From NCBI RefSeq assembly GCF_018139145.2, contig NC_059486.1:8432001-8496000 (forward strand): a DNA stretch of 64,000 nucleotides, written 5' to 3'. This DNA is from Gymnogyps californianus (taxonomy: Eukaryota > Chordata > Aves > Accipitriformes > Cathartidae). A model generated the notes under the pieces. It was not told the origin of the DNA and did not search any database. It worked only from the letters and a program-made list of their open reading frames with translations. Positions 14,436 through 26,978 of the stretch are shown here, piece by piece. Position 1 is the first letter of the stretch; every line of letters starts with the position of its first letter. The position numbers and the translations under genes are program-made.

Positions 14436-14456
14436 AACCTAAATGATTCTATGATT
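14436..14456 (+). repeat. CR1 3' terminal octamer repeats
   Basis: CR1 elements end in one to a few copies of an 8-bp unit (ATTCTATG or a close variant). Here the tail reads AACCTAAATGATTCTATGATT, about one and a half units. This fixes the strand and the 3' boundary of the element. Confidence 0.85.
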
Positions 14457-14877
14457 GTTTTGACTAAACCCAGACATATAAACCAAGAAGCTGTCACTTC
14501 TTCCAACCTTGCTCTCCCTCTCCGGAGTCACCTTTTAATTTGTTGCAGTTGCACATGATCTCTGTGTGTTAAGAGTTCAAAGGAAACAGCCATCCAAAAA
14601 ACATCTTGATACTCCTCCACCTTAAAAGACACTTCTCTGATGAAGGTATGAAAACAGGTTCTAATGCCTCAGAAAGAATAAGACTTTCAATGTAATACAT
14701 AAAGCTTTACGACTTAACAAAGCAAAACCAAAACATACTCCAGTTCAGCTAAAGGTAATTATTTTTTCAGGAATCGTCTATCACCTGCAGAGACAGTTAG
14801 GGTGTAGAAGGCAAACATCCAAGGGTTAGTTTTGGCTGAGACAGCACAGTCTGCCATCCAGACTCACATGGAGAGAG
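14457..14877. other. Unassigned intron between CR1 and MIR
   Basis: No open frame of note and no repeat recognised. Composition is like the surrounding intron. Confidence 0.4.
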
Positions 14878-15055
14878 GTTAGAGCACAGAGCTGAACAAG
14901 ACGACTAGGAACTTGTGTCCCACAACACTTCTGATTGATTCACTGCGGGACCACAGGTAAGTCACATTTTCTCTGAACCTCAGTTTCTTCAGTGGAAAAT
15001 GCTAATAATGATGTTTATTCAATTTCCTAGCAGATTTTGGATAAAGCATGCTCAC
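14878..15055 (+). repeat. MIR-family SINE, decayed
   Basis: The core follows the MIR order: AGAGCACAGAGCTG, then GGACCACAGGTAAGTCACATTTTC, CTGAACCTCAGTTTCTTC, GTGGAAAATGCTAATAATGATG and GGATAAAGCATGCTCA. The 'aagtcac ... cctcagtttc ... aaaatg.taataatga' series is diagnostic for MIR. The copy is full of point changes, which fits an insertion predating birds. MIRs are non-autonomous and were mobilised by L2. Confidence 0.7.
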
Positions 15056-16125
15056 AAATAATTTCTGTGTGTTATCTGTACTCCAGGAGTGACCATGAAA
15101 TGCTACGTCATCTGCTCCATGGGAGGACACACTCTCTGTCTTATGGATCCTAAAATGTAACATTTGCAGTAAATACAAACTACCACTAAATGCACACCAT
15201 CCTATACATAACATTTGGTAGGCTTTGTGGGGAAGAACCACAGATGAGTCCTTCTAGGCAGCATATCTTGTGGAGAAAACCATCAATGAGAGATTGCCGG
15301 CTTATAGCCCAGAGGCCAGCAGCATGGGCAAAGCAGAGGAGGTGCAACTGATGCCGTCAGACAAAAACAGAGAGATGGGAAAAGGCAGCGTGCTGCAGGA
15401 TCTTGAAAAGTAGGACAAGAAACCCACATTTCACAAAAAAGGGGGACTAAAAATACAAGGATGGGAGGGAGACCTTTTTGGTGGGATATACAATGTCTTT
15501 TTATGCGGACAAGCTCAATAACCATGATACAAAAAATTCTACTTTCTTCAACTTCACCTTCTGCAGGTAAGGTGAGGTTATCTAAAGATTTAAAGAGGGG
15601 AAAAGTGACTGCAGTCACTCAGTAACCAAGATCTGAGTGTCCATAATATATAGTGACATGCATAACACACACTGGTCACTTCAGCCACCTTTGTGGCAAT
15701 TAATAAAAAGAACAGACACTTTAAAATCTTTGTCGGTTATCAAAGGTTACCCTGCACTTTTATCCTCACATGATACGCTTAACTCAGTTCATATATGAAT
15801 GGGATCCCTTTCAATTTTAGGCTAATGTTCTTTTATATTTATAATATTCAGGATAGCTACACATGCTTGATTACCTTTAAAACACTTATCACGATTCCAT
15901 TTAAAAATAAATGAATCCCATTTAAAAGTGACTTGTCCCCATCTTCTAGTATTTATGGACAAGGACATATGGGGCTGATTTCTCTCATTATTAAGCAGCA
16001 TGTCTGAGGCTTAAATCATTTAAATTATTCATTGACAGCAATTGGGCTACTCATGCAAACTCCCACTTACATAAGGAGTCCCAGTGACAGGACCAGTCAA
16101 GTGGATGAAGATGGCTGAACAGATT
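15056..16125. other. Unassigned intron
   Basis: No exon, promoter or repeat recognised. Weak AT-rich runs occur near 15.83-15.93 kb. Confidence 0.4.
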
Positions 16126-16210
16126 TTGGGATGCACTGAGCATCCACAGATACTGCTAACTTTGATTAGGGTGAGGAGCACTTTTGAAAATCGGGCCCCA
16201 TCTTCACTAA
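16126..16210 (+). repeat. Old amniote interspersed repeat fragment
   Basis: GGGATGCACTGAGCATCCAC is followed 30 bases later by GAGGAGCACTTTTGAAAATC and GGGCCCC. This order (a GCTGAGCACCCA box, then a CAGCACTTTTGAAAATCAGGCCC box) is common in turtle and crocodile genomes. Its class is not clear to me. The assignment is from memory of pattern, not from an alignment. Confidence 0.4.
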
Positions 16211-17269
16211 TGAATATAATTTAACTGGGACTTTCAACATGGTTATTCTGAACGACATTTTCTTCAAAGGTTACCATGACTGAGGTTCTGAGTGGTGATC
16301 AGTAGTAGCTGAAGGAGTATGAGTGACTGTGCACTGATTACCATAACAAAACCCAAGCCTGCTGCAAGACATTTCTAGAGCACTGAGTTACGTGGGACTT
16401 CCCTTTTCGGTGTGGGTTCAGGGTGTTCCTGACAGTGGCCAGACACAAGGTGGATATCTCTGCAGAACTTGGGCTATGAAAGCTTTCATGGAGAACAAAG
16501 CTGACCCTAAGCAAATGAAGAAAAGCATCTCCAAGCAGCAGAAACTGCCCATCTCTAGTATGAACACTACTGTTCCAGCAACACTGAAATCTGAGACAGG
16601 AGATGGATAAATCAACTGCACTGTTGAGCTTAGACTGCAATAGTCCAAATGACAAAGGCTGTAAACATTTAAAACTCTGCTATAAAGAGACTTTCCAGCC
16701 TCTCACAGACTACTCTGCTCTCCGACCACCCCACTGGTGGAAGACCTTGAGCTAACTGTTAGTGTGTTTTCAATCAGTGGAGTCAGAGTGAGAGAATAGG
16801 CATCATCCTTCATGGAAAAAAAAGTTATCGTTATTCTTTGCAACATTTTTTTTTTAATTAAAAAGACATGTTTCTTGCTCTCTTCAGAATAAGCCTAAGG
16901 AACATTTGTAATCATTTTCAGGTCACATTATATTGTACGTATTGCAGCTGATTTCACAGCTATGTGGGCAAATTACTATTTTTCTGCACAACTAAATCAT
17001 TATCAAAGTAACAGCAGACAGTAAGCATCACTACCATCTAGCAGTTACAACGCATTTTAGGAAAACACGGTCTAGCTCTTGGATGAGGAAACTTTCATAT
17101 TTCAGCCAGATCTCTCTTCCCTGCCCAGCCCCACCTCCGAGCACCAGCATGTATTGGACTTTGTCCCTATACGTGATCTTGATGGTAAAGATTTTGCTTT
17201 GTTTCTTTTTCCCCTAAGAAAGGCAAAAAGGTTAGTAAGTCTTTAAACTCTCAGTTCTTAAGGCTGTTA

Positions 17270-17720
17270 ATATTTCACATTGCCAGCAGGGAAAGGAATT
17301 AAAACTGCCAGTAGCTATCCAGATAGATTTTAAAATCCCCTTCCCTCCCCCTTCTCTCTGCCTCCCTCAGCTTCAGAGGATATTTTCCCCGCAAATTGGT
17401 TTTAAATTAAGGAAGGTGATGAAGGCAATGTGCCGTCTCAGCATTTTCCCAGGTGCACTTAATCTAATTTCATTAAGGAGATCAGGACAGATGATCGCTA
17501 CAGTCGAAACATTAAGTCTGTCCATTTTTGTATAAAAAACCATTAAGTCTGTCAAAGTGTCGGCGGGTGGGCTGTTTATTATTGGAGATGAAGGCGCGCT
17601 TTGCTTCCCCAATAAACTGTCAGGAGTAGTAAACCACAAATTAAGTCAGCTGCTGCCAAAGATTTAGGCAAAGATCTCCAACTAATTTTGACACAGGTGT
17701 GGGAAAGGCCAAGGAAATAG
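17270..17720. promoter_or_regulatory. Conserved-noncoding-like block with repeated ATTAAGTCTGTC
   Basis: This stretch has the feel of a conserved noncoding element: it is free of recognisable repeats, has balanced AT content and carries many homeodomain-type TAATT/ATTA cores. It holds ATTAAGTCTGTC twice (17511-17522 and 17542-17553), a third ATTAAGGAG, and TAATCTAATTTCATTAAG just upstream. Boundaries are by eye. No promoter elements or exon signals were identified. Confidence 0.35.
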
Positions 17721-18973
17721 AGGCCATAAGTTGGTCTGTACCCTTTGGAAAGCAAGCCTTTTGTGTGTATTTGAGATATTTCAATCTGACCCATCAAAGA
17801 GTGGAAGACTGGGCATATGATCAAGCAGAACTGCTGATGCTTCTGACACTCTGGACACAGTGTTGACGGGAGCTGTGCAACGGCATGCACCGCAGAGCCC
17901 AAACCGCAGAGTTTACCTTCGCTTTAACCTGCACTCATCCTGTCGGGAGTCATCATCTTGTCTTATGCAGACAAGAACTCATAAAAGCTTCATTCAAGCC
18001 ACTGCTCTGTTTTGAACTAATGCACAGCTTTGACTGAAACGTAAAATCACATTCCTCAGATAATCATACCGATATCACACACAATTAGAGGAAACCCATC
18101 AAAATGCAGAAACTATGGAAGACTATTTAAAAGCCAAGAAAGAAATCAAGTGAAGCTTTCAGATTGAATTTTCAGGCACTACAAAATCAAATGTGAGCCA
18201 TTTGCTAAGAAGAATACCTTACTTGTCAAGAAAAATGCAGCTGGGTAGAACTTGGTATTAAAGACCATCAAGAAATGTTAAAAAGTATAAAATACTAACT
18301 GGAATTACACAGTCTTTACAGTACATACAGAGAAATTAATAATCACTAATATGGACTCAGGAGTGATATTCTAGCTGGAGCTTCGTGATGAGGGAAAACT
18401 ACCATGTTTGCAGGTAACATGTGCTATGTACTGCTTTGAGCATCAAGGGTGGGCAGAGCAGAGGAAGGTTCGTTTTCCCATCCCAGGTGCAGCGCGGGGA
18501 GGAACAGAGCCCGCCTGCTGGCAGAGGCTTCTGCAGCGCTGCAGGGATTGGGAGGGAGTGGGAGAGGTGGAAGGAAGCCAGCCTACACCATGAAAAATGA
18601 CTGGCTCACCCCTGGGTAGACCCAGAGCTGAAGCTCACAGGTGAATGAAAAAAAAAAGACTTTTCCTTGCTGCTTGGGAAGAACTGCATGGAGCTGGCGT
18701 GTCTGTACCACAGCCAGTACTAGAACTAAGCAGTGACCCTGCAGGGAGCAGAGGAGGGCTTATTTACAAACACTTATTTTAATCTCTCTCACTTTGAGTT
18801 TTCTCTGTTTGTAAAGTACCTCACTTTGGTTTGTGTTTGTGGAAAGCTGGGACTCTAGCTCTTAGGGACTCCTGCCCCTGAGGGTGTACAGCAAAGGCTG
18901 GGCAGCACCAGCTGAAACATCTCCCCTCACTCAGGGTGCCATGGCAAGCCCCTTACTGATTTTGCAGACAAAA

Positions 18974-19021
18974 GCAGCAGTTGATAAGCAGCTGATAAGT
19001 GAAAACAGCAGCTGATAAGTG
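18974..19021 (+). promoter_or_regulatory. Triple GATAAG with overlapping CAGCTG E-boxes
   Basis: GATAAG occurs at 18983-18988, 18994-18999 and 19014-19019. The last two are fused to an E-box as CAGCTGATAAGTG, and the first is preceded by the variant CAGTTGATAAG. The spacing of 11 and 20 bp suggests a small imperfect tandem duplication. GATA factors and bHLH proteins could bind, but chance is possible in 64 kb. Confidence 0.35.
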
Positions 19022-20738
19022 TTAGGAGACCCACCTAGGGAAAACAATACCCATTTCAATCATGATGCTTTAGGTAAGGGTGAATTCCCAAGCAAGGTCA
19101 GGCAGACATTACTTCTAGTCTTTACTACTCATCCAAATGTTGTTGCTGCCTCTTACATATCTGGAAAACTCCTGTAGTGAAACCTAGTTTGGATTTTATT
19201 GCAAATTGCACCCAGAAGCAAGAACCGTTGGAAAGCTACAAAACCCAAAGCTGACTCTTGGGCCATCCTTGAGTTGTATTCTTTACGCCTGCATAGGACA
19301 CACAGTGTTGCATACTATGCTCTTCTGTATTATTTAACCTGGTAAAACAATTTTGGAATACAGTAATGAGAAACTTCGCAAGCCAAATGAGGGCCTGCAA
19401 TTGCAGCTATTGGAGTATGCATCTCATCTTCTTGGCATCTTTATGGTTAATTAAATCATTCAATTTAATTAATTGAATTGCCTAACTCAATTGCCAATTC
19501 CTATCACCTGCCTACTATGTTATGTTCTATCTGATCACCTTCCAAGGAGTTACTGTCATTGCACAGGTAGCCCTTTGGATTTATGGCTATGTTATAATGG
19601 TGTTTCTTGATGTGGGCAGACAGCTGTACAAGATTGCTCTCTTCCCTGTTGCCTCAGATCTTAAAAGTTTCTTCACAAGGTCCCTGGAAAGATAAGAAAA
19701 TGCTTATGGATGGGGAACTGGAACAGGGAGACATTAAACAATAGAGAAAGCAGAGAGCTAGGGATGTGCCAACTGCCAGCGACAGAACTGGTATTATCCT
19801 GTCTTGCCCAACAGCCTTCCATAAGATCTCTTCCGTCCTTTTATGTGAGTTAATGATGGATTTTTTTCAGCAAACTAGAACGCTCTTCTCATTGTTTGCT
19901 CTGAAAATTTTTTTCTACATTTTCAAGGATGAATACGAACACCACAGACTGTGATGACTCAGCTTGTTATATACAGACTAATGTACTTAAAATTTGAGTT
20001 TTTGTCTGGATAAAAGAAAAACACAAAATCTCCGTAGGAGGGAAGAACATTGGTGCTGAAGCTTTGAGTCTGTTTAATTTTTTCAATTGCATTCTTGCTT
20101 TACTTAAATACAAAGGTCAAGAAGGGCCACTATTACTAATACTTCTAACTGGAGCTGCAGACCCTCTTGTTGCGAAGCACGACTTGGAGGGCTCCTTTCC
20201 CTCTGGAAGGGCTTACAAGGCCTAACTCCATTACCCCAAGTCTCAGTGGGAACCTTTGTGTCTGCTCCGTGCACATGGTGGGTGGAATGATGGAAGCCGA
20301 GGGCATGCCAAGTCTCTCCTCCATGTGACATTTCCCGAAGAGCGACTGAGTGAACTGGGTATGCAGTGGGCTTGCAGGATGCTACTTTGCTGGTAAATCT
20401 GTTCATGGAGATCGATGAAGTAAAATAAATTAACTGAGTGGTGAATTTTTGTCTTCCTGTACTGGCAACAACATTACATTTGCCTGTTTATAGCACCCGA
20501 ATCTTTCAAGGGCTACAAGGTTATTTTAAATTCAATACTTTCATATTGTTTAAAAAGCAGATCTGTTTTTAGTAACAACATGCAGCTTGTCTGTCAAACA
20601 GAGACTTTCTACCATTAAGAGAACTAACCACCTTTACCCAGTTATTATTACATATAAGTCAGGTTTCTCACCGATTTTCACTCCGCATCACTGGGTTTTC
20701 AGTCTGTAAGAATTAAACCTTAGAAGAAACACTGATTC

Positions 20739-20771
20739 TGTGCACATATGTGCATGCACGTGTGTATATGC
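20739..20771. repeat. 33-bp perfect alternating purine-pyrimidine tract
   Basis: Every base from 20739 to 20771 alternates pyrimidine and purine (TG, CA, TA, CG steps mixed). Such tracts can adopt left-handed Z-DNA under supercoiling. It is not a simple (CA)n microsatellite. Confidence 0.6.
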
Positions 20772-21879
20772 TATACCAATGCATGCTGCTAAGCCTGCAA
20801 CACCGCCCAGGCACACGCTTCTGCAACTGCATTCAGAGTTGCTGTCCATAAGCAAGAGCATACTATGGTAAAAGGACCACTTAAATACTGTCTGAAAACC
20901 CAGCTGGGAAGTAACTGGCAAATGGAGACTTCTCGTTATTATTCACAGCTGAAAACTGTCATACGCTGAAGTGTAATGCTAACAGAAGTGCAAATACTGC
21001 CATGTGAAAGCCCTTGGTTCAATTCCATGTTTGATCTCTCCCTTCTGCTGCAACCACTAAGAACTGAGATTGCTGGAAAAGTACCAAGTTTCATTTCTCA
21101 GAGAAAGGGACAAACTAATGATGGACAAAACCAATTTGGGAACCTTGGTCTGGGTAAGCTTCAAAAATAGCAAATAACAGATTACCTGAAGTGGGAACTA
21201 AATTTCCAGCTTCATGGAAACAACAGACTTATCAGATGGAACCCACTTTTTCCATTGCTAGACAAAATGTGAGGAGCAGGGGGAAAGAAGCCTCCAGCAA
21301 CAGTGCTACCAATAATAGCCCCTGTGGACTTCAAATGAGTGGCACTGAGGGGTCCAGGGACTGAGGCTTATTCCAGCCCCATGAGACAACACACTGATGT
21401 TGTACTGGTTCATTGACAAATGAGGCCATGAGAGCAGGAGTGTAAAGATGCAACAAAACACACAGAAATTTGGATTGATGTAGGATCTTTGGGAACAGAC
21501 ACTGCGCAGTTTGGCTTCGTCTCCCCCACTGAACTTCACCTCAACTTCCAAAGGCTTTCACAATCCCCTTCCCTACATCTCACCTTCCTTGACCACCAGC
21601 TACCTGATAGAGCTCTTCCCTCCCTGGACTTCAGCAGCTCCTGTCTGCTCTGCTCCTGCCTCTGTAACCGCTGCTGTAATTCTGACCATTGTTAAGACCA
21701 TCTTCCCAGAACTTTTTCATCTGGTGTCATGAGGCTTTGTCTTATTTCTGGGTAATCTTATACACAAACACACATACACAGAGTGACCAGTTCTACTAGA
21801 GTGACTCCTACGTCTCTCTTCATTATTACATGCCTTTCTCCTGCTGCCTAAACTATGATTTTTCCTGTGGGCTTGTAGA

Positions 21880-22790
21880 CACCTTTTCAAGGTCAACACC
21901 GCTGAAACGGAAGTGACAATTTCATCCCCCAGATCTTCCACACAGTTTACTGTCCTCATTGCTTCCACTCCTATCACTTCCACCTCTCACTCAAGCCCAT
22001 AGTTCTCAGTGCTCTCTTTGACTCACACCACTCCCTACATCTTGACATCCAACCTATGTTTAAGTCCTGTATATCCTTTTTCTCTATAACATAATGAGCA
22101 TCCTCTGTTCATCCACACAACTAAGTTCTTGGTCAAGCTCTCACTGCCTCACCTTTCATTCACCATTTTATCCTTTCCTCTGGTTATGGCAGATGTTACT
22201 GTGTCCTTGCGCCAAGGAAAAAGCTGCTGCAAGATCATTTTCCTAGTCCGTGGCTTTGCTCCCTACACAGCTTCCCACGTCCCGAATTGCAAACTATCAC
22301 TCTTCACGTTTTGACTCTTTCACAGCTTACCTCTTCTTCCCAACACTGACACTCAGTATCGATGTAAACTCTCATCTCTCACTGGTCTGACCTGATCACC
22401 CCCTTGTTAAACTTTCAAATAAGCACCTCCCTACTACTTACCACTGTGCCCTTCGCTACAGAGAATAACTTCCCATTCACGGCCATAAAGCTACCTGATT
22501 TTCTCTCTCAAATGCCTCCTGAAACCTTTCCCTTTACCTTAATACCTACAAAACTAAACCTGGACAACAAAGAGGCTGCTGACATACTGAAACAGTGCTG
22601 CTGTTAACAGTGCCTCCCCACTTATCTGAATCCCTTCACTCTAATCTCATCCTTAAGCCATGAGCTGTTCTGCATCTGTACAGCACGTAGCAGGATGGGA
22701 ACCCAGCTCGTGGTGGAGCGATCATAGCACTACCGTGTTGCTCTTCTCCCATGTATCAAGTGCTAATCGCACCTGCTCGTGTGCTGCTGC
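21880..22790 (+). mobile_element. L2 LINE relic, ORF2 end plus 3' UTR
   Basis: A strongly pyrimidine-biased stretch of about 0.9 kb that follows the L2 layout. Family-like pieces in order are CTCTCTTTGACTCACACCACTCC, TTGGTCAAGCTCTCACTGCCTC, GCTGCAAGATCATTTTCCTAG, AAATGCCTCCTGAAACC with ACCTACAAAACTAAAC, and the 3' UTR box CTGTACAGCACGTAGCAGGATGGG. The coding frame is destroyed by many stops. The upstream C/T-rich sequence from 21500 may belong to it too. L2 died out early in the bird lineage, so a copy this long is unusual. Identification is by eye; I could not align it. Confidence 0.6.
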
Positions 22791-25700
22791 ATGCTTCCAG
22801 GCTCCTACTGGGACTCCGAAATTAGCACAGCAAACAACAGCATGGCAAGGCTGAATTCACATTGCCGCGAGCAGGACCTAATAAACTCACTGTGCTGTTG
22901 CAGAAAATAGTGTGCAAACACTGTTTTAGAAACCTCACTTCAAAACTTTTTGCTTCCATCTTGGATATAGCTTTACCTGTCTCAAAGGTTGCTTGCTATA
23001 CCTAACACAAACACAAACTACAGAACAAATGTATGGTAAATACTGATTCAACTTAGAAATAGTGTCATTTTTTATACATCTTACTTAGCACCACATTAAA
23101 TGAAGGAATGCCTGATATCTAACCCCTGATTTGGAGAGCTCGCTTACACTGCGGGGCCATGTAATTAAGCTGACAACCCACAATTTTGCACACAGCAGAC
23201 AGAAGTCCAACGCTGAAAGAACGTGAACACTGAATTACTTTTAAAGAAAGAAAGAGGCTTTTTTTTTAATGCAAACTTGAACACTGTTATTAAAAAAATG
23301 AGAGCAACATTTTGGAGTAACGAGCAGAGATTACTCATTCCCTTGTTTTACACAAGTTGACTTTTGGCTTTCTGCAGAACACCATTTAACAGAGCACATT
23401 ACCAAGCTGCTAGCCACTTTTCACAGTGATGCTAAAGCAGGTAAGAGACAATAAGTGGAACTGTTGATGGTTTATATTACTCTATTATGTTAATGTTCAC
23501 TAAAGTATGCCATAAGCTCTCTCATTACATGTGTATAAACCAATTCTCTGTGGTGTTATTCCTGTGCTAAATGCTATAACTACATAAATCTTGAATTAAT
23601 GGAGACTTTATAGTTCCTGAAAATGAAGGGTAATTGCTATCTGTTAATGCTGTTGTTGCTATTAAAGGAAGTATATATTTTCAGTAACAATGTTTATGGA
23701 CCGTGAGCCTCACATCGCAGCTATTGCACACTGCAGAGATAGTGTAATACGATTATCAGACTAACTCCCTTTCTCTCCCTCCTCCCTCACAAAAAGCACA
23801 GTATCATTTCCACAGCTTCGACAAACTACGCAGCAATTCTCCTAACAGATGCAGAGTCCAAACCGATGTCCTTCAATGAATATACAGTAAAAGAAATAGG
23901 ATTTGCATTTCCATCTCTGGGAACGCATGATTTGCTAAGTTTCTCGCTTGGTTAAATGGCTGGACAGCTCACTTTATTAGTTTGGGTATTTCAAACAGTT
24001 TTTCGAGAAGCGTGTGGTGACAGAATGATAGGTGTGAGAAAGTATCATCCCACTTACTTCCTTTGAGATTTCAGCAGTGACGCAGAAGTGAAAGGCTATA
24101 TTTGGCCAGAGACAGTTCTCAGAAAGTATGATGGGTTGGACAAGTCCCCAGCCTTGAGCTCCTCTTCTCCGATTATTAAAAACAGCAGCGCACTGTTTGG
24201 AAACAGTCTCACAATCTGCTGTGAAACTGTACCTTGCACTAAAGTAATGGCTCCTCAATTCTGATATACTGTACGTATGACTGACTATGCTCAATTACTT
24301 TCCTCCCCCGGTGTACTGCACAACACTGCACAAGGAAAAAACCAAAACCATCAGGAGTGTGTTTATATTTTTCAATGCAGTGAGGGTAAAGCTTTAATTT
24401 TACTCTAACGTCTATGTTTTAAAACATTAAGAGCTCAATAGCCCATGTACCTATGAACTAAATAAATAGTGGATAATTAGTAGTATGGTACAGAGAGAGA
24501 AATAGGAGGTGGAAAATGTCAGTTTTGCTTCTAGCTCTATCACTGACTCAGTTTGTACTTGTACGTGAACTTTTTTTGCCTGCTTTCCTCATGAGTTACA
24601 TACAGACGACAGTGATCCGCTGTTTATGACTAACAAAAAGTGTTATGCAAATCAAAAGTACATTAGTAATTCCTGCCCTGCCCTTCATTAGTGCCAGCAC
24701 GCGTAGGTGTACCTAGAGAAAGCTGCTTCTTGCTGACCAAGCAGGAAAGCAGGATTGTTCTGCAGCACTGTGAAATGCAGCCGACCCGTCGTGTAATTCG
24801 GGAAGCCTGATGCTGGGCTACACAGTATGTTGAATACTCCGTCTGGCTGCAATAGCCAGAGAGCATTATTAGAAGACACATTTTGCCAACACGTGGAAGG
24901 GGGAAAAAAACCACTCTTCAGTGTAATCCCTCAAGACATTCACGCCAATATTTTTATAGCTCCTTGTTGCATCAGCCAGGTCAAGTTTTAGACAAATACT
25001 CAACGTGTTTCCAGGGGAGTATAGTATGTCAGGTATCAAGAGAGAAAGCCAGGCTGCCCTTGTGTTCCCCAACTGGAAGGCAATGTTGCATTTACATTAT
25101 CCCCATGAAAGGTTTGAAGCCTCTTCACTTCAACCTTGGTGAGTTTACACACATGTGCACACGTCTTTGCTGACAAGAAAAGCAACCCTACTTAATTCCA
25201 GAGACCTATTTAATATAACTGATGTCATGTCTCATGTCTCTACAGATCAGGTAAGAGATAGAAAGATGACAATCTTGTGCTGCTCTCCTTATGAAGAAAT
25301 GTTATTATTAAGGTGGGGTCACCTTAAGGAGAAGGTAGCTGGGAAATATGTGAGCCTAGAAGGTCAAATTACAGTTATAGATATGTAAAGAAATGCCGTA
25401 TCAATGGTAAGGAACACTATAATAGCATTTAATTTGCTGTAAAGGACAGTAAGTTACCAGCCAAACACAATGCAGCTTCCTCTGAAGGTAACCTCAGATC
25501 CCACATTCTGAAAGCTAATCAATGTTGTTCAGATTTCAATTTCTTCTCTACAAGGTGAAGTCAAACCTAATCTAACAAACGTCAGTCTCAGATGTAATGC
25601 CGCTAGCTGGGTCTACCAGTGTAATTTAGATAATCATTAATAGCATAGCTGTATAATAAAACTACATGTCACTTACAACTTCATCTGAGGTTTGACTGGC

Positions 25701-26978
25701 AGATCTTTAAACAGTTTTCTAAGTGATTGCTTTTACTTTCTTTGATTGGGCAGTCTAAGAAATGTTTTAACTCCATGGTATCTAAGCTTTTAGGGAATAA
25801 TTTTTCACCCTCACCACCTCTGCCATCAGCCATGCTGCTGTGTAACCTTGTACGAAACAGAACTCGGCGGGGGGGTGTGGTGGTTTTAGGGAGTGACTTT
25901 ATACATATATACACATATAAAATAAAATAAAATGAATAAAATATGTTCAGTATCTTTCATTCAACATATATGATTTAAATGTTTCTCTTCAATCAAGCCT
26001 TCATCTCAAAACACAGCTTTTGCCATACTCCAGGGATATTTGGTATCTGATGGGATTTTTAAAAGAAGAAGCTGAAGAAACCTTAATGCTTCCCAAGCTC
26101 TAACAATATTATAAAAAAGAAAAAGACTTAACCAGAAGAAGCTTTTAGTTTAGTCTCTTGAACTCATGGTAACCTCCGATGTATGGCTGCAGCCAAGTGT
26201 GCTGCCAAGGAGACAGGGCTATCTGAAGTCAGCCTTTACTTTTGTAATGCTGATCCAGTAGAAACCTCTGTGCCACAGCTTCTCATGAATGAATGCAAGA
26301 GACTGGACAGCCAAAATATAATAAAAGTTTGATGAAGATCTAACCTGAGACTGCCAAGTTTGATCTGCCAGAAGAGAAGTCAGCAAGGGATACTCAAGTA
26401 CATTTGATGCTTAAAAGCATGATGCAATTGTCTCTACGTAGTGGGATTTCTCTGTTTTCCTTGCAAAGGTGAAACAAGAAATCCCTATTCAAAAACACAC
26501 AACTACAACCTTTCAACAACCAACCTCTGTATTCAAAAGAAGGTCAGAAAAATCATTGCTCTGTGATAAATATGCATGCAACGTGACAAAACACTCCTTG
26601 ACAGTTAACACACTGCCTTTGAGGGTAGGTTCCAGTTGTCCCATCTTCAAAGGTTACTATAAATAAAATATGGGTTCCTGACAAGTTATCAGAGGAGACT
26701 TCCTCTGAAACAGTACTAACACTATGACTCGGGTCTCACCAAAAGCTCACATAATAATCAAGAAAGACTATTATTTTAATGGGAGTTTCTTTTCTGTAAA
26801 CAAAACCTAGTGAAGATCACAGAGTACCTGATCCAATGTTTTTTCATTCAATTATAGATATTTTAAAATTTGACATGAAGACTGGAGGAAAAATATTATT
26901 TTCAAATTCATTCTTATTTTGACTATGAGGGAATTTCCAAGCTAGTAAAGCACATGAAAGAAGAAAATTCAGTCTTAC
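22791..26978. other. Intron downstream of the micro-exon
   Basis: I searched by eye on the minus strand for the next family exon (a short one expected to encode Ser-Glu-Lys-Leu-Phe) and did not find it. The 23.24-23.76 kb part is AT-rich and repeat-free and could be conserved. An A/T-rich (TAAAA)n patch lies at 25916-25942. No promoter or RNA gene was seen. Confidence 0.5.
24505..24600 (+). repeat. Possible MIR-family SINE fragment
   Basis: TTTTGCTTCTAGCTCTATCACTGACTCAGTTTGTACTTG matches the start of amniote MIR ('tcctggctctgccactgac ctgctgtgtgac'). A degraded TTTCCTCATGAGTT follows where 'tttcctcatctgt' is expected. The middle part is poor. Confidence 0.45.

Larger units (their letters stand above)
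12966..14456 (+). mobile_element. CR1 LINE, 5'-truncated, inactive
   Basis: About 1.5 kb with the 3' half of a chicken-repeat-1 (CR1) non-LTR retrotransposon. Translation in shifting frames gives reverse-transcriptase blocks in the usual order ([36 protein letters not shown]). The CR1 C-terminal part follows, with [26 protein letters not shown] and WNRLP. The copy then has the non-coding CR1 tail TTCCAACCTAAATGATTCTATGATT. The 5' boundary near 12966 is where similarity to the family stops by eye. No poly(A) tail or clear target-site duplication is present, as is normal for CR1. Frameshifts and a stop show it is dead. The fairly good sequence preservation suggests a moderate age. Confidence 0.95.
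17721..21879. other. Non-coding intron with a few small motifs
   Basis: No exon or RNA gene recognised. Two small sites are listed separately (GATA/E-box near 19.0 kb and an alternating tract at 20.74 kb). An AT-rich near-palindrome of overlapping AATTAATT-type homeodomain cores sits at about 19457-19485. The pyrimidine-rich sequence from about 21500 may be the eroded 5' part of the L2 that follows. Confidence 0.45.
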
